Source: a candidate division BRC1 bacterium ADurb.Bin183 (GTDB taxonomy: Bacteria > Sumerlaeota > Sumerlaeia > MWCT01). From it: DNA of 64,000 nt. Location of the stretch: the NCBI GenBank assembly GCA_002070185.1, contig MWCT01000013.1, positions 39,707-103,706 on the forward strand. Reading direction: 5' to 3'. This document shows, piece after piece, positions 9,208 to 19,824 of the stretch. The position numbers and the translations under genes were made by a program. The stretch's first letter is position 1. The number at the start of each line of letters is the position of its first letter. Under the pieces are notes generated by a model, which saw nothing but the letters and a program-made list of their open reading frames with translations, did no database searches and was not told the DNA's origin.

Positions 9208-10047
9208 ATGAAGATTATAAAAAAACCTAAAGAGATGCAAAAGGCTGCTCTTGCGGAAAAGAAAAAAGGGCGGCGGATTGCGCTTGTTCCCACGATGGGA
9301 TTTTTCCACGAGGGGCATTTATCGTTGATGCGCGAGGCGCGGCGCCGGGCTGATATTTTAGTCGTGAGCAATTTTGTCAACCCCACGCAATTCGGTCCCA
9401 AAGAAGACTTGGCTCGATATCCGAGGGATTTCAAACGGGATTGCAAATTGGCGGAGCAGATCCCCGTGGATATTATGTTTGCCCCGCGCAACGAGGATAT
9501 GTATCCGACGAGTTTCCGAACGTTTGTGGAAGTGGAGGGATGGGGCAAGGTTTTGTGCGGCATGACGCGACCGACGCATTTTCGCGGTGTTACAACGATT
9601 GTCCTGAAGCTCTTCAACATCGTTCAGCCGGATGTGGCGGTATTTGGATGGAAGGATGCGCAGCAGTTTTTGATTTTGCGCCGGATGGTTGAGGATTTAA
9701 ATCTGCCTGTGGAAATGGTCGGCGGGGAAATTGTTCGCGAGAAAAATGGTTTGGCAATGAGTTCGCGCAATAAATATCTCACGAATGAAGAGTTCGAGGA
9801 TGCCTCTGTAATTAACAAGACGTTAAAGAAGGCTTTTGTGTTAATCAAGGAGGGCGCGGATATTGATGCTGTCAGACATTTCATTATAAAGAGTATTTCA
9901 CAAACCAAATATGGCAAACTGGATTATGTGGATTTTGTTTCGAGGAGCACGCTGGAGCCTTTGGAGCAAATAAAAAAGGGCGATACGTTGATCGCCCTTG
10001 CTGTTTTTTTCGGCAAAACCCGCCTGATTGATAATTTGCGCGTTTGA
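9208..10047 (+). CDS. panC: Pantothenate synthetase
   Basis: 279 residues, normal length. It joins pantoate and beta-alanine using ATP, the last step of vitamin B5 synthesis. Signature motifs are present in order: PTMGFFHEGHLSL (nucleotide-binding HxGH), FVNPTQFGPKEDLARYPR, GMTRPTHFRGV, a KDAQQ segment, GLAMSSRN (KMSKS-like loop) and the family-typical ending LAVFFGKTRLIDN. One variation is FGWKDAQQ, where most members have Glu before Lys-Asp. No panB or panD is in the window. A terminator-like hairpin lies within the last 75 bases of the gene, and the stop abuts the stop of the converging gene with no gap. Confidence 0.95.
   Translation: MKIIKKPKEMQKAALAEKKKGRRIALVPTMGFFHEGHLSLMREARRRADILVVSNFVNPTQFGPKEDLARYPRDFKRDCKLAEQIPVDIMFAPRNEDMYPTSFRTFVEVEGWGKVLCGMTRPTHFRGVTTIVLKLFNIVQPDVAVFGWKDAQQFLILRRMVEDLNLPVEMVGGEIVREKNGLAMSSRNKYLTNEEFEDASVINKTLKKAFVLIKEGADIDAVRHFIIKSISQTKYGKLDYVDFVSRSTLEPLEQIKKGDTLIALAVFFGKTRLIDNLRV
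9976..10010 (+). terminator. Terminator-like hairpin inside the 3' end of panC
   Basis: AAGGGCGAT (9976-9984) and ATCGCCCTT (9991-9999) form a perfect 9-bp stem with a 6-base loop. Seven T residues follow at 10004-10010, after a 4-base spacer. The structure lies in codons of the conserved panC C-terminus, 35 bases before the stop. There is no room for a terminator downstream because the convergent gene ends at 10048. Confidence 0.5.
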
Positions 10048-11172
10048 TTAATTTTTTATCTGAATCTCGAGTCTGTTTTCTTCATCTTTCAATATGTGCA
10101 TACGGGGATAGGAAGAGCTTTGAATAACTTCAAGCAGGCGTTCGCGATTGCCTTTGAAGACGAGCGTCACCACGGCAACGTCGGCATATTTGCTTTTGAC
10201 AAAAACTTGGGAGGCGTTATTCAATGCTATTAATTTTTTTTGGATCAGGTCGAGTTTTTCATCAGTGACGCCCGAAAAAAGGAACATGTAGTCGCCTTTG
10301 TTGCGCACCATTTTATCCCAGTTGGAATGATAATAATCCGCAAGTTGAAAAACGGCTTTTTTGACGGCGCTGACAGTGGAGAGATTGATCGCTTGATTTT
10401 GGCGGACGCTGCCGGCAAGGCTTGTTGCTGTGGCTTCCTGAAGCAACTCGCCGGTATCGGCGCGGTATAATTTCAAATTCACGGTTGTGCGATAGAAGAC
10501 GTATGTGTCATAGTAAAGTTCTTCTCTTTTTTCTCTGAGGGTGGAAGATTCGCCGGTGATGATAACTTCGGCGCCATTTTTTTGTACGGCGCGAATAGCT
10601 TCGGCAAGAAGGGCGGGCGATTCGGAGACATCCACGTTGGCGGGCGGGTCGGCAATTTCAGACTCTGTGGGGCGCTGCTCAGTAAGGTCTCTCCACGCGC
10701 TGCGAATGGCATCCCAGCCGTCTTTGCCTGCGGAGGGTTGTTCATCCACGATTTCTTTTAAGAATGCGGCAAAAAGCGGGCGGACGGCGGGGCGGAAGAG
10801 GAACTTTTTTTCTTCAAGGTCTGCGAGCAGTTTTGAGTAATTCACAAAGACTTTGAGCGAGAGTTGGAATTTATCCCCCGTTTGTTTTTTGCTATCCACA
10901 ACAACGGAATAGATAAAATTTTTGTAATAGGTGTCCACGTATTTTTCAAGGAGAGGGCGCGCCATAACGCTCATATCCGAGAAATAGACCCGACCGGCGC
11001 AGCTCTGGATGGCTTCGCGCGCCGCCTGTTCTCTGCCTTCCTGTTCGGAAGCCGCCTCAAGCGAGCGCTCCACAACAATCAAGTCGCCCCCTTCAAGGGG
11101 TTTCATATCAGCGGCGGCTGTCATAACCGCCATAAGGACAATCAAACCGGCAAGACAGATAAGTCTATGCAT
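10048..11172 (-). CDS. Secreted protein with FlgT/LPP20-like organisation
   Basis: Start taken at the ATG ending at 11172, preceded by a GAGAGG-type ribosome site; an upstream in-frame ATG at 11226 would spoil the signal peptide. 374 residues: signal peptide (about 1-21), then a segment resembling FlgT or LPP20 N-terminal domains ('EQEGREQAAREAIQSCAGRV', then 'KFQLSLKVFVNYSKLL'). A central domain (about 165-275) is like periplasmic domains that report ligand state ('AEVIITGESSTLREK', 'TVNLKLYRADTGELL'), and a small C-terminal domain follows. No flagellar genes are nearby, so a flagellar role is not implied. The resemblance is by pattern only. It lies 119 bases downstream of pyrG on the same strand, and its stop touches panC's. 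Confidence 0.5.
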   Translation of the reverse strand: MHRLICLAGLIVLMAVMTAAADMKPLEGGDLIVVERSLEAASEQEGREQAAREAIQSCAGRVYFSDMSVMARPLLEKYVDTYYKNFIYSVVVDSKKQTGDKFQLSLKVFVNYSKLLADLEEKKFLFRPAVRPLFAAFLKEIVDEQPSAGKDGWDAIRSAWRDLTEQRPTESEIADPPANVDVSESPALLAEAIRAVQKNGAEVIITGESSTLREKREELYYDTYVFYRTTVNLKLYRADTGELLQEATATSLAGSVRQNQAINLSTVSAVKKAVFQLADYYHSNWDKMVRNKGDYMFLFSGVTDEKLDLIQKKLIALNNASQVFVKSKYADVAVVTLVFKGNRERLLEVIQSSSYPRMHILKDEENRLEIQIKN

Positions 11173-11291
11173 CCCACACCTCTCCCTGCTGTAATATTGG
11201 GAACAAAACCTCGCGCAAATTCGCAAACGCTCTCAAAGTTCAAATAATAGAAGAATTTAAATTCGGTCTCCCGACGGTGTCAATAGTTTAT

Positions 11292-13654
<2,363 letters not shown>

Positions 13655-13696
13655 GAATGTAGTCCTTAATTTAATCCTTTTATACGGGGCGATGGG

Positions 13697-14899
13697 TTAG
13701 TCTCTGTAACCAAGGGCTTTAGACTTTTCGACGATTTCTGGGTTCATCTGCCCTACGATTTTGATGGGCGTTCCGACGGTAATCAAATCGAAGAGTTCCT
13801 CAACGTCCTCTTTGAGCATACCCACACATCCGAAGGAGGAATAGTATCCGATGGTTTCGGGTTTGATGGTTCCGTGAATGCCGAGCCGGTCGTCTTTGAA
13901 GGACATCCAGCGCGTGCCGAGTTCATTTTCCGGGTCGCCGGCATTGTAAATTTTGAGGGTGCGGGGATTGACCCATTTGGGGTCGTGTTTTTTATTTTGG
14001 ATTTTATATTCGCCGAGCGGCGTCTGATTTTCATAAGCGCCTGTGCGAATTATATATTTTTTAAAAAATTTGCCGTCATTAAGGAGGGTGAGGGTGTTTG
14101 TGTTTTTATCCACGAGGATGCTGAAATTGAGTTTGGGGATTTTGAGTTTTTGCCCCAGAGGCAAACGTTTTGGATCTGTGATGCTATTGACTTTCATAAG
14201 GAGTTCAAGCGAGATGTCATATTTTTTTGCCAGTTTGTAAAGATAGTCGCCCGTTTGGAGCTCGTGTGTTTGGTCATCGCCATAAAGCTCTTGAGAGTTG
14301 AGCATCCGAAGATTGAGACTGCCGAGGGAGTCCTCGACCATCTGGCGGAGAACATCCGGGATGGAGCGCTCAAGGAGAGCATCCATTTTGCTTTTAGCTT
14401 CGGGGAATCTGCCCTCATCGAGGTCAACAAGGGCGAGGCCGTATTCAGCCACATAGGAAGCCTGTCTGCTGGTTGATTTTTTTGCCATTTCGGTTAAGAC
14501 AGGTTTATTTTCATCTTTGATGGGGCGCTCTTTGACCATGCTGAGGGCTTTATAGTAGAGAGCTTGCGCGGCAAAGGGCGAATTAGGGAAGTCTTTGAGG
14601 ATGCGTTCGCAAAGAGCGAGGGCGTCTGTGGAATCCGCCTTTTGTTCGATCTGGGTTTTGGCAAGAAGGAACATAGATTCGGCGGCGGTGGCGCCTTTTG
14701 GATATTTGGTTATATGTTCCTTCAACAGCCGCAAAGCCTCCTCTGTTTGTTTGTTTTCGAGGAGTCCTTTGGCTGTCTGGAATTCTTTTTCCTCTTTTTT
14801 CTGTCGAGAGGAAGCGACAAGGAAAGAACCGCCGATGGAGAGAGCCGCGATAACAATTGCCACAATAACAACAACCGCAATAACCTTAGCCTGACTCAT
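13697..14899 (-). CDS. Membrane-anchored L,D-transpeptidase with LysM and TPR-like region
   Basis: 400 residues: membrane anchor (about 5-29), TPR-like helices (about 37-190), a LysM murein-binding domain (about 217-262: HELQTGDYLYKLAKKYDIS... to LPLGQKLKIP) and a YkuD L,D-transpeptidase domain (about 265-385). The catalytic pair is present as H342 (in GIHGT) and C358. Around the cysteine the family usually has SHGC followed by Ile/Val and Arg or Asn; here it reads SSFGCVGML, so the His before Gly-Cys and the Arg are missing. Enzymes of this kind cross-link meso-diaminopimelate residues of peptidoglycan or attach proteins to it. Activity is likely but not assured given the altered motif. Confidence 0.88.
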   Translation of the reverse strand: MSQAKVIAVVVIVAIVIAALSIGGSFLVASSRQKKEEKEFQTAKGLLENKQTEEALRLLKEHITKYPKGATAAESMFLLAKTQIEQKADSTDALALCERILKDFPNSPFAAQALYYKALSMVKERPIKDENKPVLTEMAKKSTSRQASYVAEYGLALVDLDEGRFPEAKSKMDALLERSIPDVLRQMVEDSLGSLNLRMLNSQELYGDDQTHELQTGDYLYKLAKKYDISLELLMKVNSITDPKRLPLGQKLKIPKLNFSILVDKNTNTLTLLNDGKFFKKYIIRTGAYENQTPLGEYKIQNKKHDPKWVNPRTLKIYNAGDPENELGTRWMSFKDDRLGIHGTIKPETIGYYSSFGCVGMLKEDVEELFDLITVGTPIKIVGQMNPEIVEKSKALGYRD

Positions 14900-14971
14900 G
14901 GTTATCCACCTCTGCGCTATGAAATAAATTTAACAGGAATGGGATATTTTGCAATAACCGTTTGTAAAGAA

Positions 14972-14999
14972 ATCGTAAAATGGCATAGGGGTTTGTCAA
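14972..14999 (-). promoter_or_regulatory. Candidate sigma-70 promoter for the L,D-transpeptidase gene
   Basis: On the minus strand TTGACA (14999-14994), a 16-base spacer and TACGAT (14977-14972) lie about 75 bases before the start codon. The -35 box is a perfect consensus and the -10 is weaker. The position suits a promoter for the transpeptidase-kdsB-pyrG group. Confidence 0.45.
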
Positions 15000-15080
15000 C
15001 ATATAATCGTGGATAAAAAAACATTAGCCGTCTGATTTTGCATTTGAGCGTGATGATTGGAGATTATGTTGAAATTCCAT

Positions 15081-18053
15081 CTATTTGAGCGGTGCAAGAA
15101 TTCTTTTTATCAAATCGGCGATGTCAATCTTTTTATCTTTGTTCAAGTCGGCGGACGCCTTTTGCTGCTCCGTGAATGAGATTTTGCCCGTAAGATAGTC
15201 TTTATATTGCACAAGCGTTATCGGTATGGGCGTGGGAGTGGGTGTGGTTTCTGGCGCCACGTTGCCCGAGATGACAACGGCAAAAGGTTGGGGACCTTGC
15301 GCGATATTATTGCCCTTGACGGAGATTGTGTATAGACCTGTCTGCGGCGCCGCCAGTTCTATTCCCTCGACATTGTTAACACTATCGTTGCCTGTTGTTT
15401 GAGTTGGACCTGTGCCGATAACCTCGATGCCAAGGTCGGCGGCAGCATCCGATGCCCAGGGATGCCACACAAAATTATAATAATCCAAATCAAAATAATA
15501 GTGAAAGTCGTTGCCTGTCTTGATGGGCGGCTTTGTTCCGCCGATAAGACGCGTGTTGATGTCATAAGACCATTGGAGCGCCACGTGGAAAGGACCATTG
15601 AATGAAAGGATGTTGAAGGGGACGCTGCATATTCCAAAGTATGCTTTAGTTGTCGGGTCTTGCGCCTGAATGACGGTTTTAACATAGGTAACTTTCCAAA
15701 TAATATCGCCGGGCATTCCCTGATTATCAGCAAGAATAAAAAGGTCAACGTAGTATTCGCCGGGATAAGCAGCCACAAGGGCAAAATTGACCATCTTTAA
15801 AATCATGGGCGTTTGAGCAGGCACAAAGCGCACACCCATGCCTTCGTGCACCATGCCGAGGTTGGGAATAACGGGCGGTGTTGTGGAATCGCTGGGGGTG
15901 TTTATTAAATGCTGGACAATGCCCGGGCGTCGGGGGTTGAGCGGCGTGAGGACATTGTTATCGGGTTGAATGATTGAGAGATTCAGATCGTTGACGAGAC
16001 CGCCATCAGCGGCTGGGCTTCCGGGAAAATCTGTCCAGACGAGTTTGGCGCGGAGCGGGATGTCATTGTTTTTGACTTCAAACTTGTATTTTATTTCTCC
16101 ATTGGCGGCAATCCCCGTTGGGTTATCCACAAGAAGGATGTTTCGTGTGCCGCCCGGCAGGGATTTCTGGACGCTTGCGCGCCCCCAGCCCTGAATATCG
16201 TTGGGGGCGGCGGTCGGTTGTTCTTTTGTGTCGCCGGTTGCTCCATATTGTCCGGGAGCCATATCAACAGCGCCATTGAGGAGTAGGGCTTTAACAAGGG
16301 CGGATGATGGACTTGCAATGCCCCTATAGCGTACGAGGTATTCGCGGAGAAGGGCGCACATGCCGCATGTGAGAGGCGATGCCATAGAAGTTCCGCCCAT
16401 GAAGGCGTAGTCGGCGTTGAAAGCCGCCCAAAAGCTGGAATCGGGGGCTTCGGTGCTGCGGGTGGAGAGGATGTTAGTGCCGGGTGCGCAGATATCGGGT
16501 TTGTAGCGTCCATCCCAGCATGGACCGCGGCTGCTGAATGCTGCCATGCCGTTCACATTATTGGATTTGGTATCTGATTTGATCGGTTCATTTGCCCAGC
16601 GGGGATCGCCGCCAGCGCCATAATTGCTGGTAACGCCGGAATCGGGGCGGTTGTTTTCGGACGCGCCCACGGTGATGCAGTTTTTTGAAGAGGCGGGCGC
16701 CCCCAAAGAAAAGTCGTCAATCATGCCGAGCACGGGGATCATGTCCACACCTTCATTTCCCGCAGCGTAAAGAATGGTGTAGTCTTTATTGTTCCAGCAG
16801 AATTCGTCCACATCCTGGCAGTTGCCGAGATAGCTGCCTTTTGCAGCGCCGCCCCAGCTGTTGTTATGGACGCGCGCTCCGGCATCTCGGGTTTGTTTAA
16901 AAAGGATGTTGAGGTCATCGGGAATACCGCTCAAACCGAGCGTTGAATTATTGCCGACCGCTTGAAAGACGAGGGTGGCTTCGGGCGCGGAGCCGGAGTG
17001 GCAGGCTGCGGGATAGTTGTGGGCGGCGGGATTGCTGCCGGATTTTAAGCCGTTGCCGCAGACTGAACCCGCAACATGGGTTCCGTGCCCGTGTTTGTCG
17101 TTGCCGCCATCGCCGACCAGATCAAAAATCTGAGCGATGCGCGAGCCGCCCGCGCCGTTTTTGAAATCGGCATGATGGACGTTTGGATCCGTTGACCCTT
17201 TATCAACGCCGGAGTCTGTGACGGCAACAATCTGCCCCGCGCCATAAAGACCGTAAGTCTGGGAGGCAGTGTCCACATCGCAAACGCCGGCGCCTCGCGC
17301 CCGCTCATTGAACATCTTCCATTGCGGCGCTGGCTCAATCCAATAGACTTCCGGAATCTGCGAAATGCCTTCGAGCATCGAGGGCGAAGCTGCGATTCTA
17401 AATTTGATTTTCCACTCGGACTGGGTTGTGTTATTAATGATTGCGCCCGCGGATTCGATTTTTTTGCGCACGGCATCAATATCAACATCCCTGAAGCACA
17501 GGAGAATGTATTCCTTTGAGGGCTTTGGGGCGGCGCCTTTGATAAAGGAGGAAAGATTAACATCATTAAGCGAATCAAAGGATAATTTATAATAGGGTCG
17601 CCAGGGGATAATCGCTCTGATGAAGGGGTGGGCATCTTTGAGAGATTTCGCATCGCCGGGAATTTTAACAATAAAGGCGAAGGAGGGGATGTAATCGTAG
17701 AAAATCACGCCCCCATTTTTGAGGGCGGTTTTCCATTCTTCTTGGATGGGACCGGTAAATTGCAGGACAAAATAGGGGGATGAGATTGCCTTGCCGCCTT
17801 TCAAACTTTCGCGGGAAATTGTTTTAAGGAATTGTTCCTCGTCAACAGGGTCGAGCGTTTTTTTGGAAAGAAAGAGATAGCGGGAATCAACGGAATCGGC
17901 TGATTTGATTGCGGAAAATTCAAGCGTTGGCGGATTTTGAGCCGAAGAATTCGGTTGGAGAATGAACATCTCTCCTGATTGAACGAGTATTGAGGGAAAA
18001 GACAGAATAGCAATAATAAGGGCGCACCGAAAAAAGGCACGCGAGTTTTTCAT
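15081..18053 (-). CDS. Secreted subtilisin-family (S8) protease with dockerin-like C-terminus
   Basis: Start placed at the ATG ending at 18053, where MKNSRAFFRC opens a signal peptide and AAAGGAG lies about ten bases upstream; an upstream in-frame ATG at 18125 falls in the promoter. 990 residues: signal peptide, a prodomain-like region (about 60-250), the S8 catalytic domain with Asp near 279 (VAVTDSGVD), His near 322 (HGHGTHVAG) and Ser near 554 (GGTSMASP), plus oxyanion Asn in NNSWGG. Two beta domains follow; the second (SVKGNNIAQGPQPFAVVISG) is like pre-peptidase C-terminal domains. After a Thr/Pro linker the last 45 residues resemble one dockerin/EF-hand repeat (DLNKDKKIDIADLI). Probably an extracellular degradative protease. 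No cohesin is visible in the window. Confidence 0.92.
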   Translation of the reverse strand: MKNSRAFFRCALIIAILSFPSILVQSGEMFILQPNSSAQNPPTLEFSAIKSADSVDSRYLFLSKKTLDPVDEEQFLKTISRESLKGGKAISSPYFVLQFTGPIQEEWKTALKNGGVIFYDYIPSFAFIVKIPGDAKSLKDAHPFIRAIIPWRPYYKLSFDSLNDVNLSSFIKGAAPKPSKEYILLCFRDVDIDAVRKKIESAGAIINNTTQSEWKIKFRIAASPSMLEGISQIPEVYWIEPAPQWKMFNERARGAGVCDVDTASQTYGLYGAGQIVAVTDSGVDKGSTDPNVHHADFKNGAGGSRIAQIFDLVGDGGNDKHGHGTHVAGSVCGNGLKSGSNPAAHNYPAACHSGSAPEATLVFQAVGNNSTLGLSGIPDDLNILFKQTRDAGARVHNNSWGGAAKGSYLGNCQDVDEFCWNNKDYTILYAAGNEGVDMIPVLGMIDDFSLGAPASSKNCITVGASENNRPDSGVTSNYGAGGDPRWANEPIKSDTKSNNVNGMAAFSSRGPCWDGRYKPDICAPGTNILSTRSTEAPDSSFWAAFNADYAFMGGTSMASPLTCGMCALLREYLVRYRGIASPSSALVKALLLNGAVDMAPGQYGATGDTKEQPTAAPNDIQGWGRASVQKSLPGGTRNILLVDNPTGIAANGEIKYKFEVKNNDIPLRAKLVWTDFPGSPAADGGLVNDLNLSIIQPDNNVLTPLNPRRPGIVQHLINTPSDSTTPPVIPNLGMVHEGMGVRFVPAQTPMILKMVNFALVAAYPGEYYVDLFILADNQGMPGDIIWKVTYVKTVIQAQDPTTKAYFGICSVPFNILSFNGPFHVALQWSYDINTRLIGGTKPPIKTGNDFHYYFDLDYYNFVWHPWASDAAADLGIEVIGTGPTQTTGNDSVNNVEGIELAAPQTGLYTISVKGNNIAQGPQPFAVVISGNVAPETTPTPTPIPITLVQYKDYLTGKISFTEQQKASADLNKDKKIDIADLIKRILAPLK

Positions 18054-18087
18054 AAAGGGTAAGCTCCTTTTATAGACACTGAAAAAT

Positions 18088-18125
18088 ATTATATCTTTTT
18101 GATTGGGCAGATGATACGATGTCAA
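18088..18125 (-). promoter_or_regulatory. Promoter-like boxes upstream of the S8 protease, 26-bp spacing
   Basis: On the minus strand TTGACA (18125-18120) and TATAAT (18093-18088), both perfect consensus, are 26 bases apart instead of the usual 17. TATAAT is well placed for a short leader before the start at 18053. No good -35 lies 16-18 bases from TATAAT. The same spacing recurs at 18996 and 62255. Confidence 0.35.
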
Positions 18126-18163
18126 GAGAATTCAAATCTTGCAGCCAGCGGCATCGGGAGCGC

Positions 18164-18919
18164 TTATTTCTTTTGTATTACGACAAGGGCGGCGTCGTGT
18201 TTATCCTGCGCAAGGAAGATGGCGTTAATGACGCGGTCGGCGCTGATGGTGTATTGACCGTTTACATTTGGAATGGGTATATTATACCATGGATCGGTGA
18301 CATGGAATGTGTTGCGTTCGGGATCATAACCGTGCAGGACAACAAAATGAGTGGAGCGGCTGTTGGAATATAAATCCTGAAAATGAGCGCAATCATACAG
18401 AAATCCCATATCAAGGGCGGCAAGAAGCGGCAGTCCCATATCGAATTGCGCCAGTATCATTTCTTTGGAGAGGGGACAAAAAAGGAGTTCGCCGCCGGCT
18501 TTGAGATACTCGATGTAGCTTTCAATCGCAAGTAAATAGGGCGCGACTTCGGCTTCAAGTTTTTTTAATTCGAGGTTTTGGATGATTTCATTATGGGTGA
18601 GGTGATTCCAGAGGGGGTGAAAAATCTGATAATTGTATGTGAAAATGGTGGAGGAAAAACCCATCAGCATTGCGAGGAGTCCAACATGAGAATCGTAAAG
18701 CCCGATATCGGCGCGGGGGGGCATGAGGGTTAACAGGTCATCAAGGGGAACATCTTTGCCGTGATAATTCATTACCATGCGCAGACAGCAGAGCCCGCAG
18801 GTGTTATCCTCCGTCTGGCAATACGGGTTGATAGGTATGAAGAATTTTTCCATATTCAAATGCAGGCGCCAAGGTATTTTCATATTTTGCGAGCCGTTTT
18901 CCATTTTTACATCGTTCAT
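18164..18919 (-). CDS. C39-like (papain-fold) peptidase family protein
   Basis: 251 residues, no signal peptide or membrane helix, so probably cytoplasmic. The arrangement matches C39-like peptidases: catalytic Cys in TEDNTCGLCCLRMVMNYHG (near residue 41), His in STHFVVLHGYD, and Asp in HVTDPW near the end. Between them lies a variable helical region. Stand-alone C39-like proteins are found widely; substrates are mostly unknown. It is followed on the same strand by the S8 protease and diverges from the rhomboid gene, giving three protease-type genes in a row, though nothing shows that they act together. Confidence 0.65.
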   Translation of the reverse strand: MNDVKMENGSQNMKIPWRLHLNMEKFFIPINPYCQTEDNTCGLCCLRMVMNYHGKDVPLDDLLTLMPPRADIGLYDSHVGLLAMLMGFSSTIFTYNYQIFHPLWNHLTHNEIIQNLELKKLEAEVAPYLLAIESYIEYLKAGGELLFCPLSKEMILAQFDMGLPLLAALDMGFLYDCAHFQDLYSNSRSTHFVVLHGYDPERNTFHVTDPWYNIPIPNVNGQYTISADRVINAIFLAQDKHDAALVVIQKK

Positions 18920-18995
18920 TTTTTTTCACCGCCCTTCATAATGTCCAATCAACTTGTTTATTCCTCTTATCCGTTGATTAAACGATTTCTAAAAA

Positions 18996-19033
18996 ATTAT
19001 ATACCGCATAATATACCGTTGTGTGAATTGCAA
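18996..19033 (-). promoter_or_regulatory. Promoter-like boxes and direct repeat upstream of the C39-like gene
   Basis: On the minus strand TTGCAA (19033-19028) and a perfect TATAAT (19001-18996) are 26 bases apart. The same stretch holds two copies of ATATACCG (18999-19006 and 19011-19018) spaced by 12 bases, about one helical turn, as expected of a tandem operator. The region separates the divergent C39-like and rhomboid genes. Confidence 0.35.
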
Positions 19034-19050
19034 GTCTTTTTTTATTGAGT

Positions 19051-19070
19051 CGCCGCAATGGTTTGCGGTG
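19051..19070. other. Hairpin in the leader of the rhomboid gene
   Basis: CGCCGCAA and TTGCGGTG pair in an 8-bp stem (one G-T pair) with a 4-base loop, about 40 bases before the rhomboid start. No T-run follows on either strand, so it is not a factor-independent terminator. It may be only an mRNA leader structure. Confidence 0.25.
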
Positions 19071-19108
19071 TAATCATGGCGTAGGTCAGAAAAAGACGGG
19101 AGCGAAAA

Positions 19109-19810
19109 ATGATACCGCTTAAGGATTTAATCAAACCGCGGCGGACGCCGTTCATCAATTGGTTGATTATCGGAACAAATGTGGCTATGTTTTTATATCA
19201 GATAACGCTGCCGCCGCATGCCGTCTATCAGATGTTTCATTTGTGGGGCGTTGTGCCGGCGCGTTATTTTCGACCGGGATGGGCGGCTGTCGCGGGATAT
19301 CCCAAGGCGACCTTTTTGCCGTTTATTACGAGCATGTTTCTGCATGGGGGCTGGCTGCATTTGATTTCCAATATGTGGGCGCTTTGGATTTTTGGGGATA
19401 ATGTGGAGGACAGATTGGGTCACATCGGATATTTGGTGTTTTATATTGTGTGCGGGATTTTCGCCAGCGGACTGAACATGATATTTCATCTGAACTCGCA
19501 GTTGCCGACAATCGGCGCCAGCGGGGCGATTGCCGGGGTGATGGGGGCGTATATGATGCTTTATCCGGGGGCGCAGATATTGGTCATCTTTCCGATATTT
19601 TTTTATCCGTTGTTTTTTCCGGTGCCCGCCGTATTTTATTTATTATTCTGGTTTATCACACAATTTTGGAGCGGAACAATTTCGCTTGTGACGGGCGCGG
19701 GAAAGCTGGGAGGCATAGCCTTCTGGGCGCACATCGGCGGATTTCTTGCCGGCGTTTTTTTTGTCAAAAAATTTATCCGCAAGCCAAGGCGGGAAATTTT
19801 ATATAGATAG
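19109..19810 (+). CDS. Rhomboid family intramembrane serine protease
   Basis: 233 residues with six or more membrane helices. The catalytic Ser is in GASGAIAGVMGAY (family GxSG) and the catalytic His in WAHIGGFLAG. The helix-2 motif reads HGGWLHLISNMWALWIFGDNVED, with the histidine and asparagine of the oxyanion region. It also has the rhomboid opening PRRTPFINWLIIGTNV, typical of bacterial members lacking extra domains. It cleaves transmembrane substrates in the inner membrane. GGGAG lies just upstream of the ATG. It diverges from the C39-like gene and converges on the epimerase. Confidence 0.93.
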   Translation: MIPLKDLIKPRRTPFINWLIIGTNVAMFLYQITLPPHAVYQMFHLWGVVPARYFRPGWAAVAGYPKATFLPFITSMFLHGGWLHLISNMWALWIFGDNVEDRLGHIGYLVFYIVCGIFASGLNMIFHLNSQLPTIGASGAIAGVMGAYMMLYPGAQILVIFPIFFYPLFFPVPAVFYLLFWFITQFWSGTISLVTGAGKLGGIAFWAHIGGFLAGVFFVKKFIRKPRREILYR

Positions 19811-19824
19811 CAATTGTGGCAAGG

